Shown here piece after piece: positions 1-41,385 of a DNA stretch of 64,000 nt (position 1 is its first letter; each line of letters starts with the position of its first letter). Below the pieces are notes generated by a model, which worked only from the letters and a program-made list of their open reading frames with translations, did no database searches and had not been told where the DNA came from. Made by a program: the position numbers and the translations under genes. The stretch spans positions 80,934,715-80,998,714 of the forward strand of contig CM077646.1 of assembly GCA_039707465.1 (NCBI GenBank), read 5' to 3'. The stretch is from Rhabdophis nuchalis (lineage: Eukaryota > Chordata > Lepidosauria > Squamata > Natricidae).

Positions 1-1359
1 CAGATTTCTAAGACAGATTTTTACCAATTCCATGTACCTGGGGTGTCAATCTTCCTCTTTGATTATAGTAAGAAGGGGGTGGTGATGATTATCTTATTTT
101 GTTTCTTTGCCCATGCAGATCTTGACAGAATTTACATACTTTAAAGGAGGATTACATTTTAAGACCATCTTTCACATCTTAGGCACTCTCTAAAACTGTG
201 AATTTGTATTCTAAAATTTTTAGCATTGGCACTTTGATAAAGCAATTCAGTGAGACTTCAGATAGCTGTTTACAGTACCGATCATAATGGTTATGTGTTA
301 ATGTTTGTGAAATTTTAGCAATTTAAAAAAACTGTATTTTTGATATTGGCTCTAATTTAATTCCATAGAGTTCTAAACACCATTGTGGGTGTTGCACAAT
401 GTTGATTATTAGTACCATGACTTTGGAATTGTCAAGCTTCAGTTCATAAAGAAAATTTTTATTTAACATTCCCCCCCATCCCAAAAGGAAAAGTGGGGGG
501 AGGGGAGATTGAACTGTTGTTGGACCTAGCTATATATTGCTTCAATAAAATATCTTCAGCTGAATAAGATTTAATAATAACGGATGGACTACATTTTCAA
601 TTGAGAAGCAGCAAGTAGAAAAAATAGCTGTTTTTCCTCGTTTCCTTTTAAGCCTTGCTTATTCCAGAGTTCAGACATTTCTGCATTTCAGGATTTTAAA
701 AAACAGCCTTGTTTTTGTCAAGTGGTACTGCAGTCTATCTTACATACCTGTCATCCTGTTTTAAAGTTGTACAAATAGTCTTCGGGCCTTTTCTCTTTCT
801 TCTCTGATTTCCATATCATTGAACATCTGACACCTCCAGAGGACTGCTGAGAAACTGTTATTTTAAATATCTCACAGTGCCATGGAACTATAATACCTGA
901 ATCCCTCTATTAAGTTTAGATTCCCAGCTGCTCACTGCTACTGCTCCTAACTGGCACAGCTCATGGACACTGGAGGGGGCTCAACAAATGGCTTTTTGCT
1001 AAGGTTCCCTACAATTTTATAAGCTACCCTTATTATTTGCAACTCAGTGCTCAGAAAAATGGGAATCGGAGAACATCTCATTATTCTCATCAGAAACTTG
1101 TATAGAGGTCAGACAGCCACAGTACAAACAATATGGTGAAAAAGACTGACTCCATTTTGGCAAAAGAATAAGATAAAACTGTATACTCACTAAGATGTTG
1201 ACATTGCCTTGATAGCTGAAAATGCAAAGGTTCTACAAACCATAGTAATAAAAATCAAGACATACAGTGAAAAATGGATCTAAAATTAAATATACAGATG
1301 AACAAACCAATGACAAGAATAACCAGCCTTGAGAAATAAAATGAAGATATTGCAGTGGT

Positions 1360-1955
1360 GGAAAATTTCTGCCTTTTAGGATCAACCATCAACAGTAAAG
1401 AACAACCAATCAAGAAATACTCTACAGACTAGCACTTGGTAGAGCAGTCATGAAAGCCTTGAAAAAGATATTGAAATGCATGGTGTATCTGTACAAATAA
1501 CAGAATTGTGTAAGCCATCATATTCCCTGTGACAGTGAGTGTGACACTCTTATGGAAGTGAAAGTTGGACTTTGAAGAAACAAGATAGAAAAAATATTGA
1601 CACTTCTGATCTTTGGTGTTGGAGAAGGATCCAGAGAATACCATATTTAGACAAGAAAAGAAACCAATGGATCATAAATGATTTAACAAAAATTCTCACA
1701 GGAGGCAGAAATGACTAGGCTCAAATTATCCTACATTTTGCAAGGGTCTAGCTCCCTGAAGAAGGTTCTAATGCTGGGAAAGTTTGAAAGAAGGAGAAGA
1801 GGATGACCAACAGTGGTGAAGAGACTCAGTTACAGTAGATGTGCCTGTCGAAGACCTGAAGGACCCAGTTAGGGACAGATCATAATGGAGAAATGATCAC
1901 ACTGTCAATGGGATCCCGAATAGTCCACAAGATCTTAATAGCATATGATCAAATA
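1360..1955 (+). mobile_element. BovB (RTE clade) LINE fragment, 3' end of reverse transcriptase ORF
   Basis: Read on the plus strand with several frameshifts, the stretch gives the end of an RTE/BovB reverse-transcriptase ORF: a segment like LGRAVMKALKKILKC, then VKVGL.KKQDRKNI, a tryptophan-rich part ending in RIP, and SLKKVLMLGK. The final 60 bases match the C-terminal RDRS..RNDHTVTMGSR region. It is truncated at 5' and broken by stops, so it is dead. BovB is abundant in squamates and known for horizontal transfer. Identification is by recognised peptide pieces, not by alignment. Confidence 0.7.
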
Positions 1956-4347
1956 GATAAAAGTAATGACTCCTTGTCATGCTCAATTCCTGGTAATATG
2001 TTTCTTTTTCAAAAAAGTTTTTTCTTTTTCTTTTTTAACATACATATAATTCAAAGTATACCTATCCCAAATTTTGAAACCTTGGCTCTTATAAGTCAAA
2101 TGTTCAATTTACATACTGAAAAAAGTGTTATAAAATATATATTTTAAAATGATATAACTAATTTGTTTATCAACGATACTGATCATAGTAATAACATATC
2201 GCTAATAAGATATTATAACCCATATTAGTTTATAATAGCCCAAACTCAGAAGGAGCCTGGTGGCCATGTTTCAATTAATACATTTTATTTAAAAAAGTCA
2301 GCTTTCATAAACTGCAGCTCACCAGCTAAAACCCTCTTTTGCCCAATTCACAGCTACTATTAAGTATCTTTCTTCATAAAAGTAAAGAAATTCATGCACA
2401 AGTCATTTATGATTAGATGATTTATAGTAATATTGAACATAAAGATTGAACATTCTTTCCATTTTATTTAAGGTATCTAATTTTAAAGGAAAAATGAGCA
2501 CTAAGCTGCTATTTTAATTCCTTTGTTTCAGTTCCTAAGATATATTCATTTCTAATTAGATCCAGAAGTGATTTTTTTTGTATTGCTGCATAATGCAATG
2601 TCTGAAACATGTTTCCATTTTTTGAATTTACATTGTACACATATACTGTGTGATAATAAAAAGCATAATTAATGGCATATAATGGAATAATATTCTTCTG
2701 CAGTCTCTTATAGTGACTAATAAGCAAACTAATCAAAACCAAAGGCAAAGTCTTTTTTTAAAGGGTGTGTACAAATCCCTGCCAGAACCTTTTGCTTCCT
2801 GTTTTCTGAATATGATGTTTCCATATGCAGAAGATCTTAAATATTAGCAAGTGCGAAACAGATAGAAGAGATGTGATGCTAAATTTGTAGAACTGAATCA
2901 AAACCAACTGGCATATAGGTTATGCATAACCCAATTTTTATTTACAATTATTTAGATAGTGGAAATCTAATGGTGGAAAAATCTTATCCCTGAGGGTGCT
3001 AAAATGAAGAATAGAAAATAAATACTTGGCTTAGCATGTGCACTGTTCCTCAATTCTATGTATTTTCTATTCCTTCTGATGGTGGATTTTGGTATACTAG
3101 TAAAAGTAATCTTATTCCAAAAATAATATTTCAAAACATAATAGGACAGTACTGATAGAAGAAATCTGAGTTCAAATCAGCTGAATATGAGTCTCCCTTT
3201 GGATAATTTTTCCAGTTCACTGTCTCTACCGTAAAGGGTATTTCTTTATCCACAATGGTGTAAAAAGAGAAAATAGGGGTACAACTGAATTTGATCTACA
3301 GCTCTGCATAAATGGTGATCATATTATTGCTAGGAAGTATAAACTTTTATTAAACATTGAAATAGATGGCAAGTAAGTTAAAGATTGTATATAAAATGGG
3401 CAAAAAATATTTCAGTTATAATACAGAGTTGCTCCAATGGAATATAGTACATGAAGAAAGGGTTGAAATTTATATTGAACTATAATTGTAAAGATATTTT
3501 TTATCAAATGATATAGTGTCGGTACATAACACCGAATAAAATGTCAAAAATATGTCAGGGAATGTCAAAGACCGGTATTTATTGGAAATGTACTCAGGCC
3601 TGAGAGAACTGAGATGATTATTTTCATCTTTGGTGCACATGACCCAAGGCTAGAAAATATTGGGACCAAGTATGTATTTTAATGCAGAAGATTTTAAAAA
3701 GTTAATATACAATTAAAATCAGGGACCTTTCTTTTGGGATTGAAATACAAATGGAAATATCTTACAGAACTTTGTTTTTATATATTATAACAACAGCAAG
3801 ACATGTTCAAAGATGGAATGATTTTCAATTACATACAATGGATGAATGAATGATGAAGCTGGTAGAATTGGAGAGGATGGTGAAATCGAAAGCTTGATGA
3901 AAAAGAAGAGTTTGACAAATTTTATCTCTACTTGAAAACAATTTTTGAAATTTTTGCCAGAAACTGAAAGGAATGAAAAGTTGATTAGAATTATGTGGGC
4001 TTATGGAAACAATGTAGATAAATATTAGTGTTTAAATAAGAGTTGCATCTATTTTTAACATATCTGTACTAAAAATCTCAGAAGTCGTTCTAACTCTTCT
4101 TTTTTTTCTTTCTTTCTTGCACTTTCACCCTTTTACTTTCCTGAGCTTTTTCTTTTTTCAATTTTTGATTGTTTATATTGTATTTTTTAAATCAAAGATA
4201 TATAGATAGAAAAATATTTAAAATTTTATTTATTTTGTAGCAAGACTATTTTGTAGTCTTGTTCTTTCTTGTTGTAATTGTTGATTATGTACACAGCATA
4301 TTTTTATTTAATTATTCATGTTAATTAAATATTTATGTACAGATGAT

Positions 4348-4970
4348 ATATTTTTGGGAGTATAAGATGCACCTTTTTGCCCATGAAAATAGGGTGAAAA
4401 TTTGGGTGCGTCTTATACACCAAATGTAGCCCCACCCCACCCTCCATACCAGCGGCCACAAATACAAGGCATGGAGGCAGCAATGGTCTGTGGCAATCCC
4501 TGCAGCCTAGAGCAGCTGATTAGGGTTATTCCGGCAGTCCGATCCACCCGCCAATCAGCTGTGCACTAAGTGCTGAAGCTGACATGGCTGGTCAGAGTTT
4601 GCAGCAGCAATCACATCCAGAAAGCACAGTAACTGATTCAGCAGCATTCAAAATAATAATAATATACAATACATTACCAAAAGCAGGTTTTCCAAGGCAG
4701 CAGAAAATACAAGCAAAACACAAGCAGTTTCACTTTCAGTTCTCATCTAAGCCGGGCTCCTTCCTGTCTCCTTGTTGCTCACCAAATAGTCCTTATTGGC
4801 TGACTTAGTTGCTATGCCTATTCATTGGCTGACCTTTTTACCATGTGTTAGCTGAATACTATGCATGCTAGTAGGCAGAGATAGATTTTTTTTCTTATTT
4901 TCCTCCCCAAAAACTAAGGTGTGTATTATATTCTGGAGCATTTTATACTCGGAAAAATACAGCTAACAAT
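4348..4970. mobile_element. Non-autonomous TIR element, 'GTATAAGACGCACC' family, copy 1
   Basis: The left end reads TATTTTTGGGAGTATAAGAT and the right end, reverse complemented, GTATTTTTCCGAGTATAAAA. These are the same terminal inverted repeat seen in two other copies here (31870-32274 and 39987-41896). The inside is moderately GC-rich and has no transposase. No target-site duplication is clear in this copy. Confidence 0.65.
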
Positions 4971-5691
4971 TTAGAATTAATAGTTTTTATATAATTTAGG
5001 GGATATGGCTTTCTCAGAACTTTACAAATTTACGAGATCACAACTTGCTTTTATGATATAATGTTGACTGCTGAAGTTATTATAATAATTTCAAGGTGAA
5101 ACATGCATTTAATGTATCATACTAGATAACTGATAACACAGATACATTTTAAAGCCTACTATGCTCCTTTCAAACAAATAGAAATCCCATGGCTAGAATA
5201 TTCATTTGACTTTAGTTGTCTATTTTCCAAATAGGTAGAAAAAATTCACAAAATTTGAAGCTCAAAACAATTTTGAAAGCTTAAAGAATGCAGTATTCAA
5301 AATATTTTGCACATTGTATTAGTGGGCTTGCACAACATAAGGGATAATTGTCACCTTTCCTCTGACTATTTCAAAAATCCATGAGGCTGGCATGGCTATC
5401 TGGTCATGTAAGTTGAAGTAGTTACAGTTGTTTATAAGATGTGTGAGATACTCTGATTTACAGTAAAAGTTGTATGCAGATAAGGAATGTTGAGTCTTGT
5501 TTAATTTTCTACCTCCACTCAATAGCTGCATTTTTTCAGCATAGGTCAAACAAAAAATAATAATACAGGTATTTTTCAAAGTACAGGTTTAAACAAAAAT
5601 ATTTAGATTATAAGACTTTTAGGACAATCCAAAGCCTGGGAAAAAAAGCAAAACAGGGAATCTTGTAATTGTGTTGTTTTTTTCCCTTTAG

Positions 5692-34659
<28,968 letters not shown>

Positions 34660-35104
34660 AAGCCAGCCAGCCAGCCACCTAGCCACAGCTGTAGCTCTAG
34701 GCCTAGATGTAAAGGCACTTACAGGAAACAGAAGCAGCCTATAATTCTGGTTATTTTTTTAATTTATTTTAAAAGATCCAAACCAGAAGCAACTTAATTG
34801 ACTCCTTTGCCTTAAGGATTCAATGGATCAATGCATATTAACCTCACAGTGCTGGTCTTACAGTTCGGTGGTGACCTTTTCCCTCCTTTTTCTCTAGTAG
34901 CCTTGAAAATATGCTGCTTGCTGAAAACGTTAAGCTACCTTTTTTCATCCGCATGACCATTTTTAACAAGTAATGAAAACATAACTTACTCAAAATAAAA
35001 GGAAAACTATGAAATAAAACTAATGTGGCATTCTTGCTCTTTAATTTACAATGGGCAAAAAAAGTAGACCTCATATGGTTGATGAAAATACGTAAGTAAA
35101 CTCT

Positions 35105-35195
35105 ATGTAATATAAATATATAAATATAGATATATAGATATATATATACACAGAAAGAGAGAGACAGACAGACAGACAGAGAGACAGACACTGTA
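35105..35195. repeat. TA-rich and GACA simple repeat
   Basis: TATATAGATA-type units followed by GAGA/GACA units within the 3' UTR. Confidence 0.85.
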
Positions 35196-38100
35196 TAGCT
35201 AACATTTATGCTTAGAAGCTTTTTCAGTCCACAAAGCTAGCAATATATACTTTTCCATAATTTCCCTTACTGATAAAGGGTAGTAAAATAGATGAGTAGC
35301 AAATGGAAGTGTAGACCAAAAAAACTAAAGAACAAATTCCAGACATTTCAGTACTCATTGAAAGTTCTCTGGACTTGAGAAAATAAAATCTTTAAGCAAT
35401 CTTTGCAAAATGTGCCAAATAACATAGCATAACTGTTGCAGTCAAATATGCTTTGTACTCTTATTAGTATAATAATATACTTATTCAGTATTATAACTGC
35501 TCTGCTATTTCAGGTAAGCAAACTAGTTAAGATGCAGTAACTATACAGTAGCAACACGAGACAACCTTTACTATAGGTTTTCTCTACATTTTGGTTCCTC
35601 CAGTTCTTAGACACTTTAAAGGCTGTGATAACTGTGAACTTACATAGTTTACATTTCTTTTGTATTTGTGTATGTTTTAATAAATACACATGAAGATTTA
35701 CATGGAAGGTATTTAGATACGCTGCATGAACATTCATCTCAGACCCTGAAATAACCAACATTCATTCTTTTCGGCCGCATTGCCTCTTTACCATTTAATA
35801 CTCAGTTTTTGTCAATGAAAACTTCAGACTTTTTTTCCACATGAAAGCAATCAGAAACTTGAAAGTTTATTTTAGTATTGAGTATAGATTTTTATAACTG
35901 TAATTCCATGTAGCCATGTGCTGGCAGCAGGATTTTTCTCACCATTTTTCTCATCACATTTGTTAGTTTTATCCAGCACTCAGCAGGCTGAGTCTATGCT
36001 CGAATTGTCATAGTCCAGTTAGTCCAAGACATCTTGTAACCTCCAACTGTGCTGTTGTTGCTTATGTGTTGTACTGAGTCATTTGCAAGACCATATATTT
36101 CTTTGTAAACCTAAATCCTATTTTTTAAAAAAAAATAAAATCATACATGGAGCATACTTTGTAGTTTCAGCATTTTGAGCCACCTCAATCACGACTTTAC
36201 ATCTAAAAGGCAGAAACAAAAGGAACCGCAGAGCTGCACCAGCAGAATTCTGAATGTTGATTTAAAAGAAGAGGAGGAAAATGTTCCAGTGAAAGATGGG
36301 TAAAGCCAAACAAAAACTGATTATTGCTTCTGAAAGAAGTCATAACTTATGAAACAACTTCCCTTTACTGGTGATTCCTGATCTCCAGTTTTCTTCCCTC
36401 ACTTTCTAATATATGGATTATATGGAGTACCAGCAAAAATAAGTTCAGTAGTTTTGTTAACTTTCATTCACCAGAAACAACCACTTAAGAGAGTCTGATG
36501 TTTAAATTTGAAAATTATTTCTTATGCAATATGCAACATCTTTTCCTGTCCTTGGTTTTCCCTCCATCTAATTTAATTTCATAAGAAATTCTACTAAAAA
36601 TAATGTTATCATCCAAGCTGTCCTAGATTGTGCAGATTACCTAAGAGGGAACATCACAACCCAAGAATCTCTTCACATTTAAATTTGGGTTTTCTTCTTA
36701 TAAGGAATAATACAACTGTATGCATGTCATCTAATGTTAGTAGTATTGAGGCTACACTCTCCATAACGTATATTTGCAAAGTATTTCAGTGTTACTGTTG
36801 ATATTAGTTGAAGTAAAGTGTTAACATATTTAAATATGTAAGCTTTTCTTCAAACCTTTGTACCAATAGTAGAGTTGAATTGTAACTTATAAGTTGTTCC
36901 AGAAAAGATAAGATAGGACATTTTTTTCCTTTATGTTGGTCATTGTATAATTTTATATATCAAACTCAAAGTAATGGGCTGGATAGTCATTATTTTACAT
37001 TTCAAGCATTAATATCTGTATTATCTATTGCATATTTTAAAAATTCTATCCATCTTTTTTACTCATTGTTTTGATATTCCAGGAAAATCAAAGATTTTAG
37101 GTTTATAGATTCATATGCATTTACTTAGAAACAAGTTTTATCTTTTATAATTATACAGAAAAAGTAATCATCACAAATTTTGATGATTAGCAAATATAAA
37201 AAAATAATCAATAAACCCATTCAATTTATGTGTTATTGCATAAAAATCCAGTGTTATTGCCATTTAGACAAAACATCCAAGGAAGCAAATTGCCTTTAGG
37301 TTTAAAAGTTAAAAAAAATACTTCTCCATGTTTTGGAAAATGAAAGTAATCATTATTACGATTTATATGCTACTGAAGAAAATAGAATTACTTTTTTAAA
37401 AGAGATTGGAAAGTTTTAATTATGTTTTCCTTATTGATTACAAAGCAGTATAAAGCACTACTGAACCACATCTCTTTCTCTCAGTGAAAACTGTAAGAAA
37501 AATGGACCTTGTAAAAATATCTTTTCTGGGACAACCATCAATTATATATTTCTTTTAATTAAGAATGAAATGTAAATCAATGTAAAAAAAACCAAAGTTA
37601 TCCTATTATAATGTAAATGTCTTGTATTGCTAAAAGTCTTACAGCATAACTTGTAGGATGATTTTCCCATCAAGCACTGCATGCAGCTGAAACCTCGTTT
37701 CTTGATTTTTAAATGAGCTGAAAAGCGGTCAGCAGCTACTTAACAATAACACTTTACATGTTGACTTGCTGTTTCATATACAGCTGTGCATTTTCTGCAA
37801 TTAAGCATGAGTTTTGCTGTTTCCATTGTAAAATATCATCACACCTTGCCTGCAAAAAAGTGTGTATATAGCTGAAAGAAAAAATGACCAATCATAAGAT
37901 ACAATTTTGAAGGAGGGAAAAAGGGAGTGGAAACAGGACCAAGTTAGGAAGAATAATTAATTCTCTAAACTGTATATAGTGTGTAAATTAGTATTAATAT
38001 AAGTCTGCAGTCACTTTTCAGGTTACACACAGTACCTGCTGTCTCTGCTAGGAACTAAAACCCAGCTTTGAATAGTATTAAACTGTTAGAATTAGATTGA

Positions 38101-38282
38101 ATGCAGACTGTTAAAGGACTTCAAGAAACATCATGCTCATGAAAAGCTTCTGTAAAGGGAGATTCAAGAGATTTTGTAACTGTTGGAAAAGAAGGAGTGC
38201 TTTCATTTTAATATGCATTTGTTTGTAAGTAGTATCAGACTTTATTGTTGTTAAACTATAACTGTGATTATGTGGGAAATCA

Positions 38283-38288
38283 AATAAA
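38283..38288 (+). terminator. Putative IQSEC1 poly(A) signal
   Basis: Canonical AATAAA followed by a T/G-containing stretch (TTTCTCATTCTTTGTAG). Chosen because repeats resume after it; a second AATAAA lies near 38350. Confidence 0.5.
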
Positions 38289-38305
38289 TCACTTTGAACT
38301 CACCC

Positions 38306-39401
38306 AGTTTCTCATTCTTTGTAGAACATATATTTTTTCATATTAATTGAATAAAATTATTTATGCCACTTTAATTCTTGGACCTCATTTTGCATTGTTT
38401 TAAGAAGAATTACATTCAAAATTAGGAAAGAAGGATTACTTGCATTTATTCATTCATTTCGGATAATGGATTCAGTAACGTACATAGTATTATTGGTTAT
38501 CATCATGCAATCTCACTATAGATCCTCTGCTTCACATCAACTACTGTTCCCTTATAATCATAAGGCATATTAATAATGTTGATGTTAATATTAATTATAT
38601 AAGGAACATTAAAAAAAAAGAAACTGTAGGCTGGGTCTTGGCTGCTCAAGAGCCAGCTAGTTGAACTAATGAATAGAATTGAAAAAGATTTGCCAGATTT
38701 GAAAAATCATCAAATGATTCAAAGTGCAGAGTGTGTGAACAAGCAGAAGAAACAATAGATAATACACTCAGTTCATGCAAGATCACACAAACTGATTGTA
38801 AATGACATAACATAGTTGCCAAAATGATTCACTGGAGCAGTATTACTGGAACGTGTATGAGTAATATCCCAAAGGTGCTTTTTCAGGAGGTAACTGGGCT
38901 TTGTTTTTTTTCTTTTGAAGAAGTTTCTCTTCTCATCCAAGGAAAATTATCTGCCCCTTTTATCTACATTTCCAAATAATTTCCAATTCCTTCCTGTACA
39001 CAAAATAATACTGTAATACTTATTTTATCTTCATTATTTTTCCAAGGTATTACAAAGCACATATCTTATTGGAGGTCAGATACAAACAACACAAATGGGG
39101 GCAATCACTGACTCAAAGGTCCATGTTAAGAAAATCTTAGGAAATAAATTAAAGGTTTTGCTTGGGCAGCATATTTATTAAAACAGTATTATTCAATCCA
39201 GTATCAATATAACTACAGAATGCTTTACATCTTATGAACTCCATAAAGAAATGGTGTTGCATTTACAGAGGCTTTTCACACACACACAAAAATCTGGATT
39301 TCAATTTCTATTCACTATTGTAAACATAGACTGATAAACTGGTGTTCCATTGCACTTCAATGGAGAGAAGTGGGAAACAAAAAAGTAAGTTAGAATATAG
39401 T
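38306..39401. other. Intergenic, partly unclassified
   Basis: AT-rich. Contains a half copy of the foldback family (38870-38960, CCCAAAGGTGCTTTTTCAGG). Nothing else recognised. Confidence 0.55.
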
Positions 39402-39600
39402 CTCTAGAACTTTTCTCTATAGAGTCCTGAGAAAAGTCTTCATGCAGAGATTTGTCCTCTTTCCTTGCTCCCCCCCCCCTAATATCTACGGATCTGTCAT
39501 GCAGTGCTTATTGCTAAAATAGCAAAGCTGGCTGGAGAAGTCTGGGAGCTGAAGTCCTTCAGACTTAAAGTTGCAAAGGTTGGGGAGCCCTGCTCTAGAA
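39402..39600. mobile_element. Chimeric short insertion flanked by perfect CTCTAGAA duplications
   Basis: CTCTAGAA occurs at 39402-39409 and 39593-39600. Between them, 39417-39520 is a reverse-complement copy of the palindrome arm at about 40524-40620, and 39531-39592 is the right half of the palindromic hAT-like MITE family (ends GGGGAGCCCTG). The left MITE arm is missing. Confidence 0.6.
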
Positions 39601-40514
39601 AACGCATAAGTTCTGAAGAAAGGGAGAACAGTCAGTGAACCTGAATGATATTTCTTCCCCTTTATTTGTGTTTTGCTTCCATTTTGAAAGGTACTTCTAA
39701 ACAATTGCAGAATTTACTATGAAAAGGGGGTTATTGTTATAACAATGTTGATTAATTGCTAAAAATGAATATTCCAGCCTTACAGCTGGTGGGTGGATCT
39801 ATCATAACAAGATAACAAAGTACAACAACAGTATCACCAATTTATTCAGCATAGTAATAAGCTTTCGCTAATTTTCTAAATAGCTCATTTTCTATGTTTT
39901 TCATTATGCTTTTAAAGTTAAAAGACATAGATGTAGTCCTCAATTTATGACAATTGAGCACAAAATTTCTGTTGCTAAGGAAGATACCGTATTTTTCGGA
40001 GTATAAGACGCACCCAGGTTTTGAAGAGGGAAATTTTAAAAAAAAGTTTTTTGCCCTCCTTGGCCCCAAGAGCACTCTGCAGGCATCCCAAACTATCTGC
40101 ACATCCCATTTTTTGTGAAAAATGGGGCACGCTGAGAGTTTGGGACGCCTGCAAAGTGCTCCTGGGGGCCAGGGAGGGCAAAAATGTGACGTGTGGCGGC
40201 TTGATCTTCTTAAAGAGTAAGGCTGTTATCGATCTCAAATCCACTTTTCAGCGAGGAGGGAAAGACATGTTGGGGCTGCTGAATGGCTGCTGCTGTGCTT
40301 GGCTGGGAACAGCCCATTGGATGAGGAGGGGTGGGGACCCCTTCCATTTGGATTAATGGTTCCTCACGGTGCCACCTGAGCAGCAAAAGGGAAGCATAAA
40401 GGAAACGGGGCTCCTTTGTCTCTCTCTCTCACACACTCACACACACAAACACACCAACTCCGCCTGGATCTGTCATGCAGCAAAGAGATACGGTAGCTGG
40501 GCTCAATAGCAGCA

Positions 40515-40905
40515 GTAGCAATAAGCACTGCATGACAGATCCGGAGAGATTGGGGGGGGGGGGGGCGGGAGCAAGGGAAGAGGACAAATCTCTGCATGAA
40601 GACTTTTCTCAGGACTCTAGATCTCCACTTTCGGAAAAAGCTATTGGCATCATTGGGATTTTGGGTAGTGAAGGAAGCGTGGGATGGAAAGGAAACTTCA
40701 AAATGCGGCGGTCCTGTATTCTGAAGTTCCCTTTCCATCCTGTGCTTGTTCTATTAGCCAAAATCCTGATGATGCAAATAGCATGTTTCCGGAGAGAAAG
40801 TGGAGATCTAGGGTCCTGAGAAAAACCTTTGTGGATATTGTTTCTCTTCCCTTCCTCCCCCCCTCCCCCAAGCCGCCTGGATCTGTCATGCAGCGAAGAG
40901 ATACG
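40515..40905. repeat. Large imperfect palindrome inside the TIR element
   Basis: From a centre near 40705 (AACTTCAAAATGCGGC / TGTATTCTGAAGTT) both arms run outward through matched blocks: GGATGGAAAGG, GGCATCATTGGGATTTTGG versus CCAAAATCCTGATGATGC, GTGGAGATCT versus AGATCTCCAC, and CTGCATGACAGATCC versus GGATCTGTCATGCAG. Arms are about 190 bp. Confidence 0.85.
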
Positions 40906-41163
40906 ATAGCTGGACGCAATAGCAATAAGCAGATCTGGAGAGATTGGGGGGGAAGGCGGGGGAGGAAGGGAAGGGAAGAGGAACAATCTCTCTACAAAGG
41001 CTTTTATCAGAACACTAGATAGGCTTTGGCTCCTCAGACTGCAGCGCTGCCACCCAGAAATTCTATTACTGTGATCTCTGCCGCCTGGAACCGCCTGAGA
41101 AGGGGCAGGTAAAGCGGGCGCTACAGAGATCGTGGTACCAGCGTTTTGGTTGGTAACGCAGCA

Positions 41164-41385
41164 ATCTCAGGAGCCAAAGCCTTTGAATCAAATTTGACTG
41201 TACCCCATTTCAGGTTTTTAACTTCCCAAACAATCGTTCTGAAAAGCTTTCATAAAATGGAAATTGTTCCTCTTTCCTTCCCTTCTCCCCTCCACCCCAA
41301 TTTCTCCAGATTCTCAGGAGTCAAAGCCTTTGAATCAAGCTTGATTGTCCCCATTTCAGGTTTTTTAACTTTCCAAACTAGCGTT
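41164..41385. repeat. Tandem duplication inside the TIR element
   Basis: CTCAGGAGCCAAAGCCTTTG and its onward sequence recur 147 bp later as CTCAGGAGTCAAAGCCTTTG, with matching CCCATTTCAGGTTTTTAACT-type continuation. Confidence 0.8.

Larger units (their letters stand above)
1..5691 (+). other. IQSEC1 intron (5' end outside window)
   Basis: This AT-rich stretch lies upstream of the first visible exon and ends in a polypyrimidine tract and AG at 5690-5691. It holds a BovB LINE fragment (about 1360-1955) and a TIR element (4348-4970). I see no exon: no frame carries an IQSEC-like segment with splice sites. Confidence 0.75.
34660..38305 (+). other. IQSEC1: IQSEC1 3' untranslated region (putative)
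   Basis: About 3.6 kb after the stop is almost free of transposons, unlike the introns and the intergenic DNA beyond, apart from a short TA/GACA repeat (35105-35195). It ends with AATAAA at 38283-38288. AT-rich blocks and earlier AATAAA hexamers (for example near 36137) could give shorter forms. The extent is inferred from composition and the poly(A) signal. Confidence 0.6.
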
